Shown here piece by piece: positions 26,133 to 33,628 of a DNA stretch of 52,044 nt (position 1 is the stretch's first letter; every line of letters starts with the position of its first letter). A model generated the notes under the pieces. The model saw only the letters and a list, made by a program, of their open reading frames with translations, did no database searches and was not told the origin of the DNA. The translations under genes and the position numbers were made by a program. The stretch is from contig JASJXV010000005.1 of the NCBI GenBank assembly GCA_030123805.1, forward strand, positions 1 through 52,044. Reading direction: 5' to 3'. The stretch is from Gammaproteobacteria bacterium. GTDB taxonomy: Bacteria > Pseudomonadota > Gammaproteobacteria > Pseudomonadales > Azotimanducaceae.

Positions 26133-26300
26133 ATGGAAATTATTTTTGTACTAATACCGGTAAGCCTATTGTTGATTAGCATCGCCATCGGCGTATTCAT
26201 CTGGGCGGTTAACAACGATCAATTTGAAGATCTGGACCGCCAGGGCTATGAGATACTATTCGACGAGGACGACACGCAAGAAGAAGGAGATGAAGATTGA
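26133..26300 (+). CDS. ccoS: cbb3 oxidase maturation protein CcoS
   Basis: A 55-residue single-helix protein. Seen: MEIIFVLIPVSLLLISIAIG followed by VFIWAVNNDQFEDLDRQGY, the CcoS signature, with an acidic tail rich in Asp and Glu. CcoS is required to insert cofactors into cbb3 oxidase. It lies 40 bases after ccoI and its TGA overlaps the next start. Confidence 0.95.
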   Translation: MEIIFVLIPVSLLLISIAIGVFIWAVNNDQFEDLDRQGYEILFDEDDTQEEGDED

Positions 26301-27025
26301 CGTCTGAAGACATAACTTTCCTGGCGGCATTCCTCATGGGCGTGGTGAGCGCACCACACTGCGCAGGGATGTGTGGTGGTATTGTGGGGGCCCTTGCAAT
26401 GAGAACTACCCGGTCCGGCAGTGGTCTGGGTTCCATGTTGGTGAGCACCTTAAATTACAATCTCGGCCGCATTACTACCTATGCAGTACTTGGATTGGTA
26501 TTTGGCGCGATTGGCATGTCATTACATCATCTGATTCCAATTGCGGGCGAGTTGCTACGTATAGTAGCGGCGCTGCTGATGATTTGTATGGGGTTGTATA
26601 TTGGCGGCTGGTGGATGGGGCTAAGACATTTGGAGAACCTCGGTTTTCGGCTGTGGAAACCGGTCCGGAAATTCGGTGTAATGAACGGCACTATACCGGC
26701 TTCGTTGGAAGGATATGTGGCCGGTATATTTTGGGGGTGTTTGCCGTGTGGACTGGTTTATACCCTGCTTACCTTTGCCATGACCACTGGAGATATGCTC
26801 AAAGGTGGATTGATTATGATAAGCTTTGGGTTGGGCACTTTCCCAACCCTTTTTCTCGCAGGCGCATTTGCCAACAGGCTGTTGTCTTTAATAAGGAGGA
26901 AGACGATAAGATCAGCTATGGCGTCAATTGTGATATTGTTTGGCGTCTGGACATTGACTGGTGTTATTGGGGCTAACTTCTATGTTCACGAAGGTGATCA
27001 GATGCACCAGAATGAACTAAAATGA
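26297..27025 (+). CDS. TauE/SafE-like (SafE/CcoA-neighbour type) membrane protein
   Basis: A 242-residue polytopic protein, about six helices, of the DsbD/SafE-like transmembrane family that often follows ccoS. Seen: N-terminal HCAGMCGGIVGALAM near residue 25 with a paired Cys motif in the membrane; a repeat-like NYNLGRITTYAVLGLVFGAI; and a later WGCLPCGLVYTLLTFA with a second CxxC. These paired motifs suggest copper or thiol handling in cbb3 maturation; this is inference from context. Begins with TTG at 26297, which overlaps the ccoS stop; GGAG lies nine bases upstream. Confidence 0.85.
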   Translation: MTSEDITFLAAFLMGVVSAPHCAGMCGGIVGALAMRTTRSGSGLGSMLVSTLNYNLGRITTYAVLGLVFGAIGMSLHHLIPIAGELLRIVAALLMICMGLYIGGWWMGLRHLENLGFRLWKPVRKFGVMNGTIPASLEGYVAGIFWGCLPCGLVYTLLTFAMTTGDMLKGGLIMISFGLGTFPTLFLAGAFANRLLSLIRRKTIRSAMASIVILFGVWTLTGVIGANFYVHEGDQMHQNELK

Positions 27026-27064
27026 ATATAATGGAAATAAAAATAGTATCCTGGAGGAAAGTCG

Positions 27065-27661
27065 ATGCACCATATACTCGGCTTATTTTTAAACCCTGCA
27101 AATGAGTGGCAGAAAATCCGCAAAGAGAGTGGTGGAATCGCAAGCCACTACCTAAAATTCATTTTGATTATTGCCCTATTACCGGCGTGCGCCTGGTATT
27201 TCGGCGCAACTCGTGTTGGCTGGACAATAGGGGCAGATCGTGTCGTCAAGTTAACAACGGCAAGTGCCCTGGAAATCAGTCTGCTGTTCTATCTTGCCAT
27301 GTTAACGGGTATCGGGATTTTAGGCTATATGATCCACTGGATGGCGCATACCTATGAAGCGGAGTCATCCGTTGCAAGGGGTGTGCAGATTGCTGCCTAT
27401 ACCTGTGTACCACTGTTTATTTGTGGCGGCATAGGATTCTACCCGATTCTCTGGCTGGATATTTTGCTGGGCATAGGGGCCGGCTTTTATACCGTGTATT
27501 TACTTTATATCGGGGTGCCCATAGTTATGCAGATCCCGAAGGAAAGGGGTTTTCTTTTTGCCAGCGCCATGGTGGCAGTGGGTCTGGTGATGGTGGCTGG
27601 GATGTTAGGCGCCACGGTAATACTCTGGGAAATGGGCGCCATGCCGGTATTTACAGATTAG
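27065..27661 (+). CDS. Yip1-domain membrane protein
   Basis: A 198-residue protein with five or so helices and the Yip1 pattern: N-terminal LGLFLNPANEWQKIRKESGG, then HYLKFILIIALLPACAWYFG, and the mid motif AYTCVPLFICGGIGFYP. Bacterial Yip1 proteins have no firm function. A strong GGAGG precedes the ATG. It may be in the cco transcript as its last gene, 39 bases after the SafE-like gene. It faces the receiver-like gene tail to tail with a 67-base gap. Confidence 0.8.
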   Translation: MHHILGLFLNPANEWQKIRKESGGIASHYLKFILIIALLPACAWYFGATRVGWTIGADRVVKLTTASALEISLLFYLAMLTGIGILGYMIHWMAHTYEAESSVARGVQIAAYTCVPLFICGGIGFYPILWLDILLGIGAGFYTVYLLYIGVPIVMQIPKERGFLFASAMVAVGLVMVAGMLGATVILWEMGAMPVFTD

Positions 27662-27728
27662 GCAGCGGCAAACATCCTTCCTGGTTCCCAAGTGTATCAA
27701 TCAGGGCTTATGGCAATGCCGATCGACT

Positions 27729-28079
27729 TCAGTGACCGATCACTCGGTCAAGGATTTCCGTGCTCAACGGCAGGTCGATAGTCTCTAAACCTAGAATATT
27801 GAAGCGTTCCGGATCCAATAGATCCTGGTGGGAATCGATTAGAATTATTTTTGTTGTCAGTGACGTCCGGGCCAGTAGCTCATTCACATCATGACGAAGC
27901 TTATGGGCGATGCGCGTGTCTACGAAGATCGCATCGATATCCAATTGCTCAATATGGACCAATGCGTCTTTAATGTTATCGGTGTGCACGAGAAGACAAT
28001 CAGGCCTGAATTCACCCAATTTGCTTGCCAGCTCTTTCTGGATTTCGGGGTCACTGCTGATATCGAGTAGTGTCGACAT
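27729..28079 (-). CDS. Degenerate receiver-like protein
   Basis: A 116-residue protein with the alternating strand-helix pattern of a response-regulator receiver. Seen: an acceptor-like Asp in AIFVDTRIAHKL near 51, and the late strand IILIDSHQDLLDPERFNILG. At the place of the conserved Lys-Pro, the chain reads IDLPLSTEIL, so the Lys is replaced; the early acidic pair is not obvious either. It is therefore probably a stand-alone protein-binding or pseudo-receiver domain. Start at 28079 (MSTLLD) is chosen because family-like sequence begins there. An FNR-type box lies upstream (28137-28150), with GACAAT at the expected -10 place, so low oxygen probably induces it. Confidence 0.6.
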   Translation of the reverse strand: MSTLLDISSDPEIQKELASKLGEFRPDCLLVHTDNIKDALVHIEQLDIDAIFVDTRIAHKLRHDVNELLARTSLTTKIILIDSHQDLLDPERFNILGLETIDLPLSTEILDRVIGH

Positions 28080-28136
28080 AAAGGATCTTTTAATGAATGT
28101 GTAAATCGATTGTCCATCAAAGAGATGAAGCAATCA

Positions 28137-28150
28137 CTGATCTGGATCAA
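28137..28150 (-). promoter_or_regulatory. Predicted FNR/ANR box before the receiver-like gene
   Basis: CTGAT-CTGG-ATCAA matches the FNR consensus TTGAT-N4-ATCAA at nine of ten positions. Its centre is 64 bases before the receiver-like start. If the start of transcription is 41.5 bases downstream of the centre (class II), the -10 place holds GACAAT (28114-28109), four of six consensus. Confidence 0.6.
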
Positions 28151-28547
28151 GTTATACCGGATTTGGATTCGCCCAAATTTACTTGCCTGGAGGTGTTATT
28201 GGCACATCAGTTACGATCAGACGTGCTTTTCCACCAGCGGTGTGAGAACGGGTAATTCAACAACTAAAGTGTTTGACCGATAGTGTTTGACCGATGGCGC
28301 TCACAAGAGTGGCTGTGCATACAGTGGAGGCGCATGGTGCGTGGGTGTATCGTAAGGCATGACGGTGGCAGACAAGTCCTGGGATCCTGCACACTTTACC
28401 TGGCAGAAGGATCCGCAGCTGTGTGTTGAATTGGCCGACATGTGTTGATCGCAGGCCATATTGCGGGTTGTTACCATCTCAAACAGTGATATGTCACAGG
28501 TCGACCGATTCCGGGAAGTGGGAAAGGTCCCATCAGGTGACGATAAC
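28151..28547. other. Gene-free stretch with a 14-bp tandem duplication
   Basis: About 400 bases with no supported gene. The only clear structure is AGTGTTTGACCGAT, present twice in perfect tandem (28268-28281 and 28282-28295). A 29-codon frame at 28359-28448 has no clear ribosome-binding site and is not called. Confidence 0.4.
28268..28295 (+). repeat. Perfect tandem duplication of 14 bp
   Basis: AGTGTTTGACCGAT occurs twice without a gap. Each unit contains TTGAC, an FNR half-site. It may be a duplicated regulator site or a replication slip. Confidence 0.7.
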
Positions 28548-28561
28548 TTGACTCAGATCAA
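28548..28561 (+). promoter_or_regulatory. Predicted FNR/ANR box before the candidate sRNA
   Basis: TTGAC-TCAG-ATCAA matches the FNR consensus at nine of ten positions. No protein gene follows on either strand at a regulatory distance; a structured stretch ending in a terminator follows on the plus strand. A -10 candidate is TATGAG (28579-28584) or, at the class II spacing, GAAATT (28584-28589); both are weak, as in many activated promoters. Confidence 0.6.
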
Positions 28562-28590
28562 TTCTATTCAGCGAAAATTATGAGAAATTG

Positions 28591-28721
28591 ACTACCAATT
28601 CCTGTTGTGAGGTTCGGTCTCTCACTTGAGACCAGAATCAGGGGGGCAAGAGTTATGTTGAAGACTCCAATTGAGTAATTCAGGGTGCGCTCATTGGATC
28701 TATAGCTCTAGCCCCTTTTTT
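28591..28721 (+). ncRNA. Candidate FNR-controlled small RNA (about 125-130 nt)
   Basis: A standalone transcription unit is implied by three ordered signals: an FNR box (28548-28561), structured sequence, and a terminator with six T. Two hairpins are seen. Hairpin 1 is GGTCTC-TCACTT-GAGACC (28616-28633), extended outward by TTC/GAA with one bulge. Hairpin 2 pairs GGGGC and AGAG (28643-28652) with CTCT and GCCCC (28706-28715), closed inside by TCCAAT/ATTGGA (about 28665-28670 and 28693-28698) and GAG/CTC, then TTTTTT. It contains no credible reading frame except seven codons (MLKTPIE), and the next plus-strand gene begins over 4 kb away. The start is approximate. It resembles FNR-dependent sRNAs such as FnrS or PhrS in logic, not in sequence. 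Confidence 0.55.
28643..28721 (+). terminator. Rho-independent terminator of the candidate sRNA
   Basis: Long stem GGGGC(A)AGAG with CTCT(A)GCCCC, one A-A mismatch, an internal stem, and a tract of six T at 28716-28721. The T-tract fixes the plus-strand orientation. Confidence 0.65.
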
Positions 28722-28832
28722 ATTGCCTGCGATTTGATACTCGCTACCTTTATTTTTTGTTATTGATAGCACATCAACAGATCAGGATCGGTATTCCTCT
28801 ACAAGCAATACGAGGTGATGCTATGTCGATGT

Positions 28833-29567
28833 TTACCCTGGATTTGCTGTGTCAGCATGGGCGATGCGGCAGAGTTCTGTAGTATTGATGATGCTCACTT
28901 CTTTACCATCTACCTGCAGCACATTATTTTTCTGCAACCGAGTAAATACACGACTCACGGTTTCAACTGCCAGTCCCAGGTAATTGCCGATATCGGTTCG
29001 TGCCATGGGTAGCCGAAAGGAATTGGGTGATAGCTTCCTTTGTTGGTATCTGCCAGACAGATTGAGTAAAAAAGTGCCAATTTTTTCTTCTGCGGTTTTC
29101 TTGCTCAGGAGTAGTTGTAATTGTTGATCGGAGTGAATCTCCTTGCTCAGCATCCTGTAAATGTAATTTTGCAGATTGGGGATCTTTATAGACAATTCTT
29201 CAACCTTCTGAAACGGAATTTCACATATGGCAGAAGTCTCCAGGGCTTTAGCTGAGCTTTCATGAATCTGGTCATGTATAGCGTCCAGGCCGAAGATTTC
29301 ACCCGCCATATAGAATCCGATGACTTGCTCGTCGCCGGCTGCATCAATGTTAAAGACTTTGATCGCACCGGAGCGTACGGCGTAGATTGAGTCGAATTTG
29401 TCACCCGTCTCATAGATGCGCTGATTTCGTTGCAGTGGGCGTCCTCGACCGACGATATCGTCCAGCTGGCCAATATCTTCATCACATAATGACACAGGCA
29501 AACAGAGTGCGTTCAATGCACACTCGTGGCACGTGGTCGTATATGTAGGGATGACACCTGAAGGCAT
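28833..29567 (-). CDS. fnr: FNR/ANR-family oxygen-sensing transcription regulator
   Basis: A 244-residue Crp/FNR regulator that senses oxygen with a 4Fe-4S cluster. Seen: N-terminal cluster Cys in CHECALNALC (C13, C16, C22) and the fourth Cys C115 in TSAICEIPF, exactly the E. coli FNR spacing shifted by seven; a cyclic-nucleotide-type beta roll (about 35-120); the dimer helix; and a helix-turn-helix with the DNA-reading residues E202, S205 and R206 (LAVETVSRVFTRLQ), which correspond to FNR E209, S212 and R213. It should therefore bind TTGAT-N4-ATCAA. Four such sites lie within 4.2 kb. It follows the usp and CBS genes on the same strand. Start has a weak ribosome-binding site. Confidence 0.95.
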   Translation of the reverse strand: MPSGVIPTYTTTCHECALNALCLPVSLCDEDIGQLDDIVGRGRPLQRNQRIYETGDKFDSIYAVRSGAIKVFNIDAAGDEQVIGFYMAGEIFGLDAIHDQIHESSAKALETSAICEIPFQKVEELSIKIPNLQNYIYRMLSKEIHSDQQLQLLLSKKTAEEKIGTFLLNLSGRYQQRKLSPNSFRLPMARTDIGNYLGLAVETVSRVFTRLQKNNVLQVDGKEVSIINTTELCRIAHADTANPG

Positions 29568-29700
29568 AGCTAACCGTGACGGACAAAGTCGCTAGTCTAG
29601 CACAGCATTATTCGCCTTGAATACAATGAAAACAGCTTCCGGAAGTGAAGTGCATCGATATCGTCCGCTGTCGGTGCAATTGATGCAATAAAACAATGAG

Positions 29701-30633
29701 TTATGGGTTTTCCTGGATAGGTGAGGTAAAGTCTGCCTGTTTTAAAACCAGGACGTCAGTGGCACTTTCCTCCAATACTCTTTCAGCAGTATTGCCGACA
29801 AACAAACCGGCCAACCCGGATCGTGCGACACTGCCAAGAATCACAATACCTGCATTTGACTGTTCTGCCATCTTGTTTAGTACCGTTTCAGTTCGCCCTT
29901 CTGTAACTGTGACGCAGTCTTCAGGCACATCAAATCCTTTAGCCAATTCAATTGCCTGGGCTTTGTGATCCTGCTCTAATCTCTTGCCAAGTGGGTGGCC
30001 ACCGGGTTTGGTTGCCGAATATCCCATGGAAATTGAAGGCAGCGGTATAGTGTTGAGCACTTGAATTCTGGATTGGAATAGTCTGGCTATCACAACTGCT
30101 TGAGACATGATTATGCGATTCAGGTCTTTGTGATCTGTATCCTGATCACCGAATTTCACAGCAGCGATGATGTCTCTACCCTTCAGGGGTGCGGCATCGT
30201 TTACCAGCAACAACGGAAATGGGCAGGTGCGAATCAGATTCCAATCAGTCGAGGTATAAAGTGTCCTTTTCAACAGAGTGTGATGTCGCATTGGCTTGAA
30301 GATGAAGAGAACGTCCTGGTGAAATGCAATTTGTATTACAGCTTCATGCAGCCGATCAAAAGCTTTTACTTCAGATGCGATATCCAGACCATTTTCAATA
30401 TGGGGTTGTACCAGTTCTTCAAGCCAAACCTGACATTGCCGAACATAATTGTATTCATGTGCCTGAGGTTTGCCTGAATCACCAGTGAATGCCGGGAACT
30501 CTTTGCTGTTTCCATCTGTAAAAAGCACCACATGTAGAGAGATATCAATCAGATGTGCCAGCTCGACTGCTCTGCTAAATGCGGGCTGACTCTCCTGCTG
30601 AGGGTCGATGATTACGAGTATTTTCCGGGCCAT
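29701..30633 (-). CDS. Tandem universal stress protein (UspE-like)
   Basis: A 310-residue cytoplasmic protein with two Usp domains (about 1-150 and 155-303). Seen: MARKILVIIDPQQESQPAFS at the N-terminus and, in the second domain, the ATP-binding Gly motif GSVARSGLAGLFVGNTAERV; the first domain lacks that full motif. UspE-type proteins are often under FNR control. It lies between the CBS gene (61 bases upstream) and fnr (133 bases downstream), all on the minus strand. The AAGGAAAA before the ATG supports the start. Confidence 0.9.
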   Translation of the reverse strand: MARKILVIIDPQQESQPAFSRAVELAHLIDISLHVVLFTDGNSKEFPAFTGDSGKPQAHEYNYVRQCQVWLEELVQPHIENGLDIASEVKAFDRLHEAVIQIAFHQDVLFIFKPMRHHTLLKRTLYTSTDWNLIRTCPFPLLLVNDAAPLKGRDIIAAVKFGDQDTDHKDLNRIIMSQAVVIARLFQSRIQVLNTIPLPSISMGYSATKPGGHPLGKRLEQDHKAQAIELAKGFDVPEDCVTVTEGRTETVLNKMAEQSNAGIVILGSVARSGLAGLFVGNTAERVLEESATDVLVLKQADFTSPIQENP

Positions 30634-30694
30634 TACCGTTTTCCTTTTTTAGATCCGTATTGAAAGATATGTCACGGCATCCCATGCAATCTGT

Positions 30695-31141
30695 TTAAAA
30701 GCTATCCAATTCAGGGGGCTCGATTTCTTCTATCTGTTCGAGTAGATTTATCGCCAGACCGACGTAATCCGAATCAGTTATGATGCCGACTAACCGTTCA
30801 TCGTTTACAATCAGCAAGGATCCTATTTTATGACGCTGCATTGTCATTGCTGCTAATCTCAGATCTGTTTCTGCTTCTATCTTGAATATTTTCGTGCGCA
30901 TAATGTCAGACGTTTTTAAAAGTGATGTGGATACATCCTCAGTCTCACTCTTGCCTGGAATCGAGAGCGTGGCGGCAAGAATATCGCGTTGGGTAACTAA
31001 CCCGAGCAAACGATTCTCAGCATCGACGATGGGAATATGACGAATACTTTTCTCGGCCATCAAGGCTCGCGCTTGTTCAAGCGATGCATCCGGCGGAAGC
31101 CGGTTTACATCTGTAATCATGATTTCGCTTACAGTCATCAT
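30695..31141 (-). CDS. Two-CBS-domain protein
   Basis: A 148-residue protein of two CBS motifs (about 8-60 and 75-130): VSEIMITDVNRLPPDASLEQ, KSIRHIPIVDAENRLLGLVT, then IMRTKIFKIEAETDLRLAAM and IGSLLIVNDERLVGIITDSD. Such pairs bind adenosine nucleotides and act as energy sensors; the ligand here is unknown. First gene of a probable CBS-usp(-fnr) operon, with an FNR-type box 60 bases before its start. AGAGGAG lies about 12 bases before the first of two ATGs. Confidence 0.88.
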   Translation of the reverse strand: MMTVSEIMITDVNRLPPDASLEQARALMAEKSIRHIPIVDAENRLLGLVTQRDILAATLSIPGKSETEDVSTSLLKTSDIMRTKIFKIEAETDLRLAAMTMQRHKIGSLLIVNDERLVGIITDSDYVGLAINLLEQIEEIEPPELDSF

Positions 31142-31194
31142 TTGGTTTTTCTACTCCTCTTTGTAGAGATTAACAATTTGGTGGTAGTCCAGAA

Positions 31195-31208
31195 TTGACA
31201 CTGATCAA
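31195..31208 (-). promoter_or_regulatory. Predicted FNR/ANR box before the CBS-usp operon
   Basis: TTGAC-ACTG-ATCAA matches nine of ten consensus positions. Its centre is 60 bases before the CBS start, nearly the same as for the receiver-like gene. The class II -10 place (31172-31167, minus strand) holds TAATCT, which is weak. Confidence 0.65.
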
Positions 31209-31422
31209 GGAAGCTCTTCTTAATTCGATGCGGGTTTTAAAAGCCTGTTCAAACCCGCCATAAATCGCGTTTTCCGCGACTGAAGCGATGGCATATTTTC
31301 GTATTGCTGGCATGTTGGTTGTGTCTGGGCGATCATCCACTGGCCTCAATTTTGTAGAATTAAGTGAGCAGGACAGCCGGCCCTGCGTAATTTGAGTGTG
31401 GATTTGTGTCCTTGATGTCTGT

Positions 31423-32802
31423 CTATATGACCTTGGAGAATTTGGTCTCCAGGTGAGGCGACTTCATATGGCCATCGAACAACATACAAATATTACGAAT
31501 CAGCAGTCTGCCTTCACTTGTAACATTTATCATGTGGCCTTCCTGTACAACCAGGCCATCCTCAATCATAGGTTTCAGAGCAGCCAATTCGGATGCAAAA
31601 TAGTCTTCAAAGACAAGGTTAAATTCGTTACTCACTGCCTGCAAGTCGAGTTTGAATTGACAGATCAAGGACATGATCACCCGTTTACGAATCAGATCGT
31701 CATGGTTGATATGCAGTCCCTGAAAGACTGGAATGCGTTCCGCATCAAGACGCTGATAGTATGCTTCGAGTGTTCTGAAATTCTGACTGTAACTGGTACC
31801 GATCTGGCTGATTGCGGTAATTCCCATCGCGACCATGTCGCAATCTGCATGAGTCGAATAACCCTGGAAATTTCGATGTAGTGAACCATTCTCCAGGGCA
31901 CGGGCCAGTTCATCCTCCGGCTTGGCGAAGTGGTCCATGCCAATGTAGACAAAACCGGCGGAACCAAGTTTTTCAATACAAAGTTCAAGGATACTCAGTT
32001 TTTCTTCCGGACTGGGGAGATCCTCCGCGTGGATCTGTTTCTGGGTCTTGAATCGCTGGGGTAGGTGGGCGTAATTGTAGATACAGATCCGGTCAGGATC
32101 CATACGCACAATCTTGTCCAGTGTCTGCGTAAAAGTTTCAACACTTTGATGCGGTAGACCGTAGATCAGATCGACACTGATGGAGTGAAATCCTTCATCG
32201 CGTGCTTTCTCGATGGTCTGGAATGTCTGCTCTTCACTTTGCAGTCTGTTCACAGCTAACTGAACTTTCGGATCAAAGTCCTGAATACCCATGCTGAGGC
32301 GATTGAAACCCAGAGACCTGAGCAGGCTGATGCGTTCCAGTGAAACCGTTCTGGGATCTATTTCAAGTGAGAATTCCCCTTCCGCATCATTTCGGAGTTG
32401 AAAGCTCCGGGAAATATGCTGATACAGGTCAGTCATCTGTGCATCACTGAGATAGGTAGGTGTGCCACCGCCCCAGTGCAACTGCGACACATAACGACCC
32501 GACTCAAACAATGTTGCTTGCAGATCAATTTCATGATGCAGATGTTCAAGATAGGGAATTGCCTGGCGTTTATCCTTGGTCACTATTTTGTTGCACGCGC
32601 AGTAGTAACAAATAGTGTCACAGAAAGGTAGATGGAAGTAGAGAGAAAGATCTCTATCCTTCCGATCCGAAGCGTTTATTGCTTCCCGGTAATCTGTATC
32701 GTCGAAATCCGAGAATTCCAGAGCCGTGGGATAGGACGTGTATCTTGGACCCGTAATATTGTATTTCTGGATAAGATTGAGGTTGAAGACTGGTTTTTCC
32801 AT
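31423..32802 (-). CDS. hemN: Oxygen-independent coproporphyrinogen III dehydrogenase
   Basis: A radical SAM enzyme for haem synthesis without oxygen. Seen: N-terminal YNITGPRYTSYPTALEF, the radical SAM motif in CDTICYYCACNKIV (Cys spacing x3, x2, with the extra Cys typical of HemN) near residue 60, the HWGGGTPTYL SAM loop, YGLPHQSVETFTQT and the HemN C-terminal domain. The 459-residue length fits HemN rather than the shorter HemW. The start at 32802 (MEKPVFNL) follows the family; sequence upstream to 32904 is open but non-homologous. An FNR-type box lies 183 bases upstream with TATCTT at the expected -10 place toward hemN. Confidence 0.94.
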   Translation of the reverse strand: MEKPVFNLNLIQKYNITGPRYTSYPTALEFSDFDDTDYREAINASDRKDRDLSLYFHLPFCDTICYYCACNKIVTKDKRQAIPYLEHLHHEIDLQATLFESGRYVSQLHWGGGTPTYLSDAQMTDLYQHISRSFQLRNDAEGEFSLEIDPRTVSLERISLLRSLGFNRLSMGIQDFDPKVQLAVNRLQSEEQTFQTIEKARDEGFHSISVDLIYGLPHQSVETFTQTLDKIVRMDPDRICIYNYAHLPQRFKTQKQIHAEDLPSPEEKLSILELCIEKLGSAGFVYIGMDHFAKPEDELARALENGSLHRNFQGYSTHADCDMVAMGITAISQIGTSYSQNFRTLEAYYQRLDAERIPVFQGLHINHDDLIRKRVIMSLICQFKLDLQAVSNEFNLVFEDYFASELAALKPMIEDGLVVQEGHMINVTSEGRLLIRNICMLFDGHMKSPHLETKFSKVI

Positions 32803-32978
32803 GGATGTAATTGCTTTGCTAAACTGTAGTGACTTCAATAGATGACCGTGAATTTTACTAGGGGAGGTATAGTGCCGTCCATGGAATGAATCAAATTGTT
32901 TCAATTGCAGGGATTCCCTATGCTTTTATCGGCCTCTTCCGCATATTGAAAGATACCAGTTACAACAGCTATCGCGAA

Positions 32979-32992
32979 TTGATTTTGGTCAA
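32979..32992. promoter_or_regulatory. Predicted FNR/ANR box between hemN and the globin gene
   Basis: TTGAT-TTTG-GTCAA matches nine of ten consensus positions. The centre is 92 bases before the globin start and 183 before hemN. At class II spacing, TATCTT (32955-32950, four of six) lies in the -10 place toward hemN; nothing comparable is seen toward the globin. Confidence 0.6.
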
Positions 32993-33077
32993 CGGATGCG
33001 CAAATGACACCGCAATGCCTCAATATTAGTCGATTTACCAAGAATAGAATGCACATATCCTGATCCCGGGCTGATAA

Positions 33078-33506
33078 ATGAACAATCTGGAAGAAGTGTT
33101 TGAAAACAGTTACAGAAGGGTTGTTGGTGGCAGCGTCGGCATAGATGAAAAAGGGGCAGTCTTCTTTAAGAAATTTTACAAGAATTTTCTGTCCCGTTCT
33201 GACCAGGTAGCAGAAATGTTTGCAGACACTGATATGGATCAACAGGTAAAAATGTTACAGCGCTCCATGTTCCACATGATTTCCTTCTATGTGTCGAAAC
33301 AGGAAGATAATTATTTGGCAGGCGTCGCAGAATCACATAGCGCCAGACATCACAACATATCACCAGGACTATATGATCTGTGGCTGGAATCACTCGTTCA
33401 GACTGTTACTGAGGTTGACTCAGAATATGATGATTCTGTGGGGTTGGCATGGCGGTTAGCCATGGCGCCGGGGATTGTCTATATGAAGTTCCACTATGAC
33501 AAGTAA
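33078..33506 (+). CDS. Haemoglobin-like (globin family) protein
   Basis: A 142-residue protein with the globin helix pattern. Seen: FFKKFYKNFLSRSDQVAEMF in the B-C region and HSARHHNISPGLYDLWLESL, where H91 sits at the proximal (F8) position as in single-domain bacterial globins. The distal pocket region has MLQRSMFHMISFY with a Gln near the E7 place. There is no FAD/NAD reductase domain, so it is not a flavohaemoglobin. Divergent from hemN and close to an FNR-type box, so it may bind oxygen or NO at low oxygen. Identity rests on motif pattern; function is inferred. Confidence 0.7.
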   Translation: MNNLEEVFENSYRRVVGGSVGIDEKGAVFFKKFYKNFLSRSDQVAEMFADTDMDQQVKMLQRSMFHMISFYVSKQEDNYLAGVAESHSARHHNISPGLYDLWLESLVQTVTEVDSEYDDSVGLAWRLAMAPGIVYMKFHYDK

Positions 33507-33628
33507 TTGTTGCAATGCCTGGCGAATGTCTGCTTAATGCCGGCCAGCCGGTGAATCAGAGCTTTTCTGGTCACGACCAACGCATTAAATTTCCGCAAAT
33601 CAAGCAGCTACCAATTTAAATACCCATG

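Noticed and set aside
26371-26976. A 201-codon frame overlapping the SafE-like gene
   Set aside because: It is an alternate frame of a gene with clear membrane helices and a coupled start; its own product is Trp/Cys-rich with no domain.
28653-28676. Seven-codon frame MLKTPIE inside the candidate sRNA
   Set aside because: Its start would be hidden in the terminator stem, it is very short, and no downstream gene could be controlled by it. It is noted only because some FNR-type sRNAs contain small frames.
28763-28777. TTGAT-AGCAC-ATCAA, an FNR-like palindrome after fnr
   Set aside because: The half-sites are perfect but the spacer is five bases instead of four, which puts them out of phase for FNR dimers, and no gene starts nearby.
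29680-29696. TTGAT half-site before fnr as an autoregulatory FNR box
   Set aside because: Only the left half matches; the right half has two of five consensus bases.
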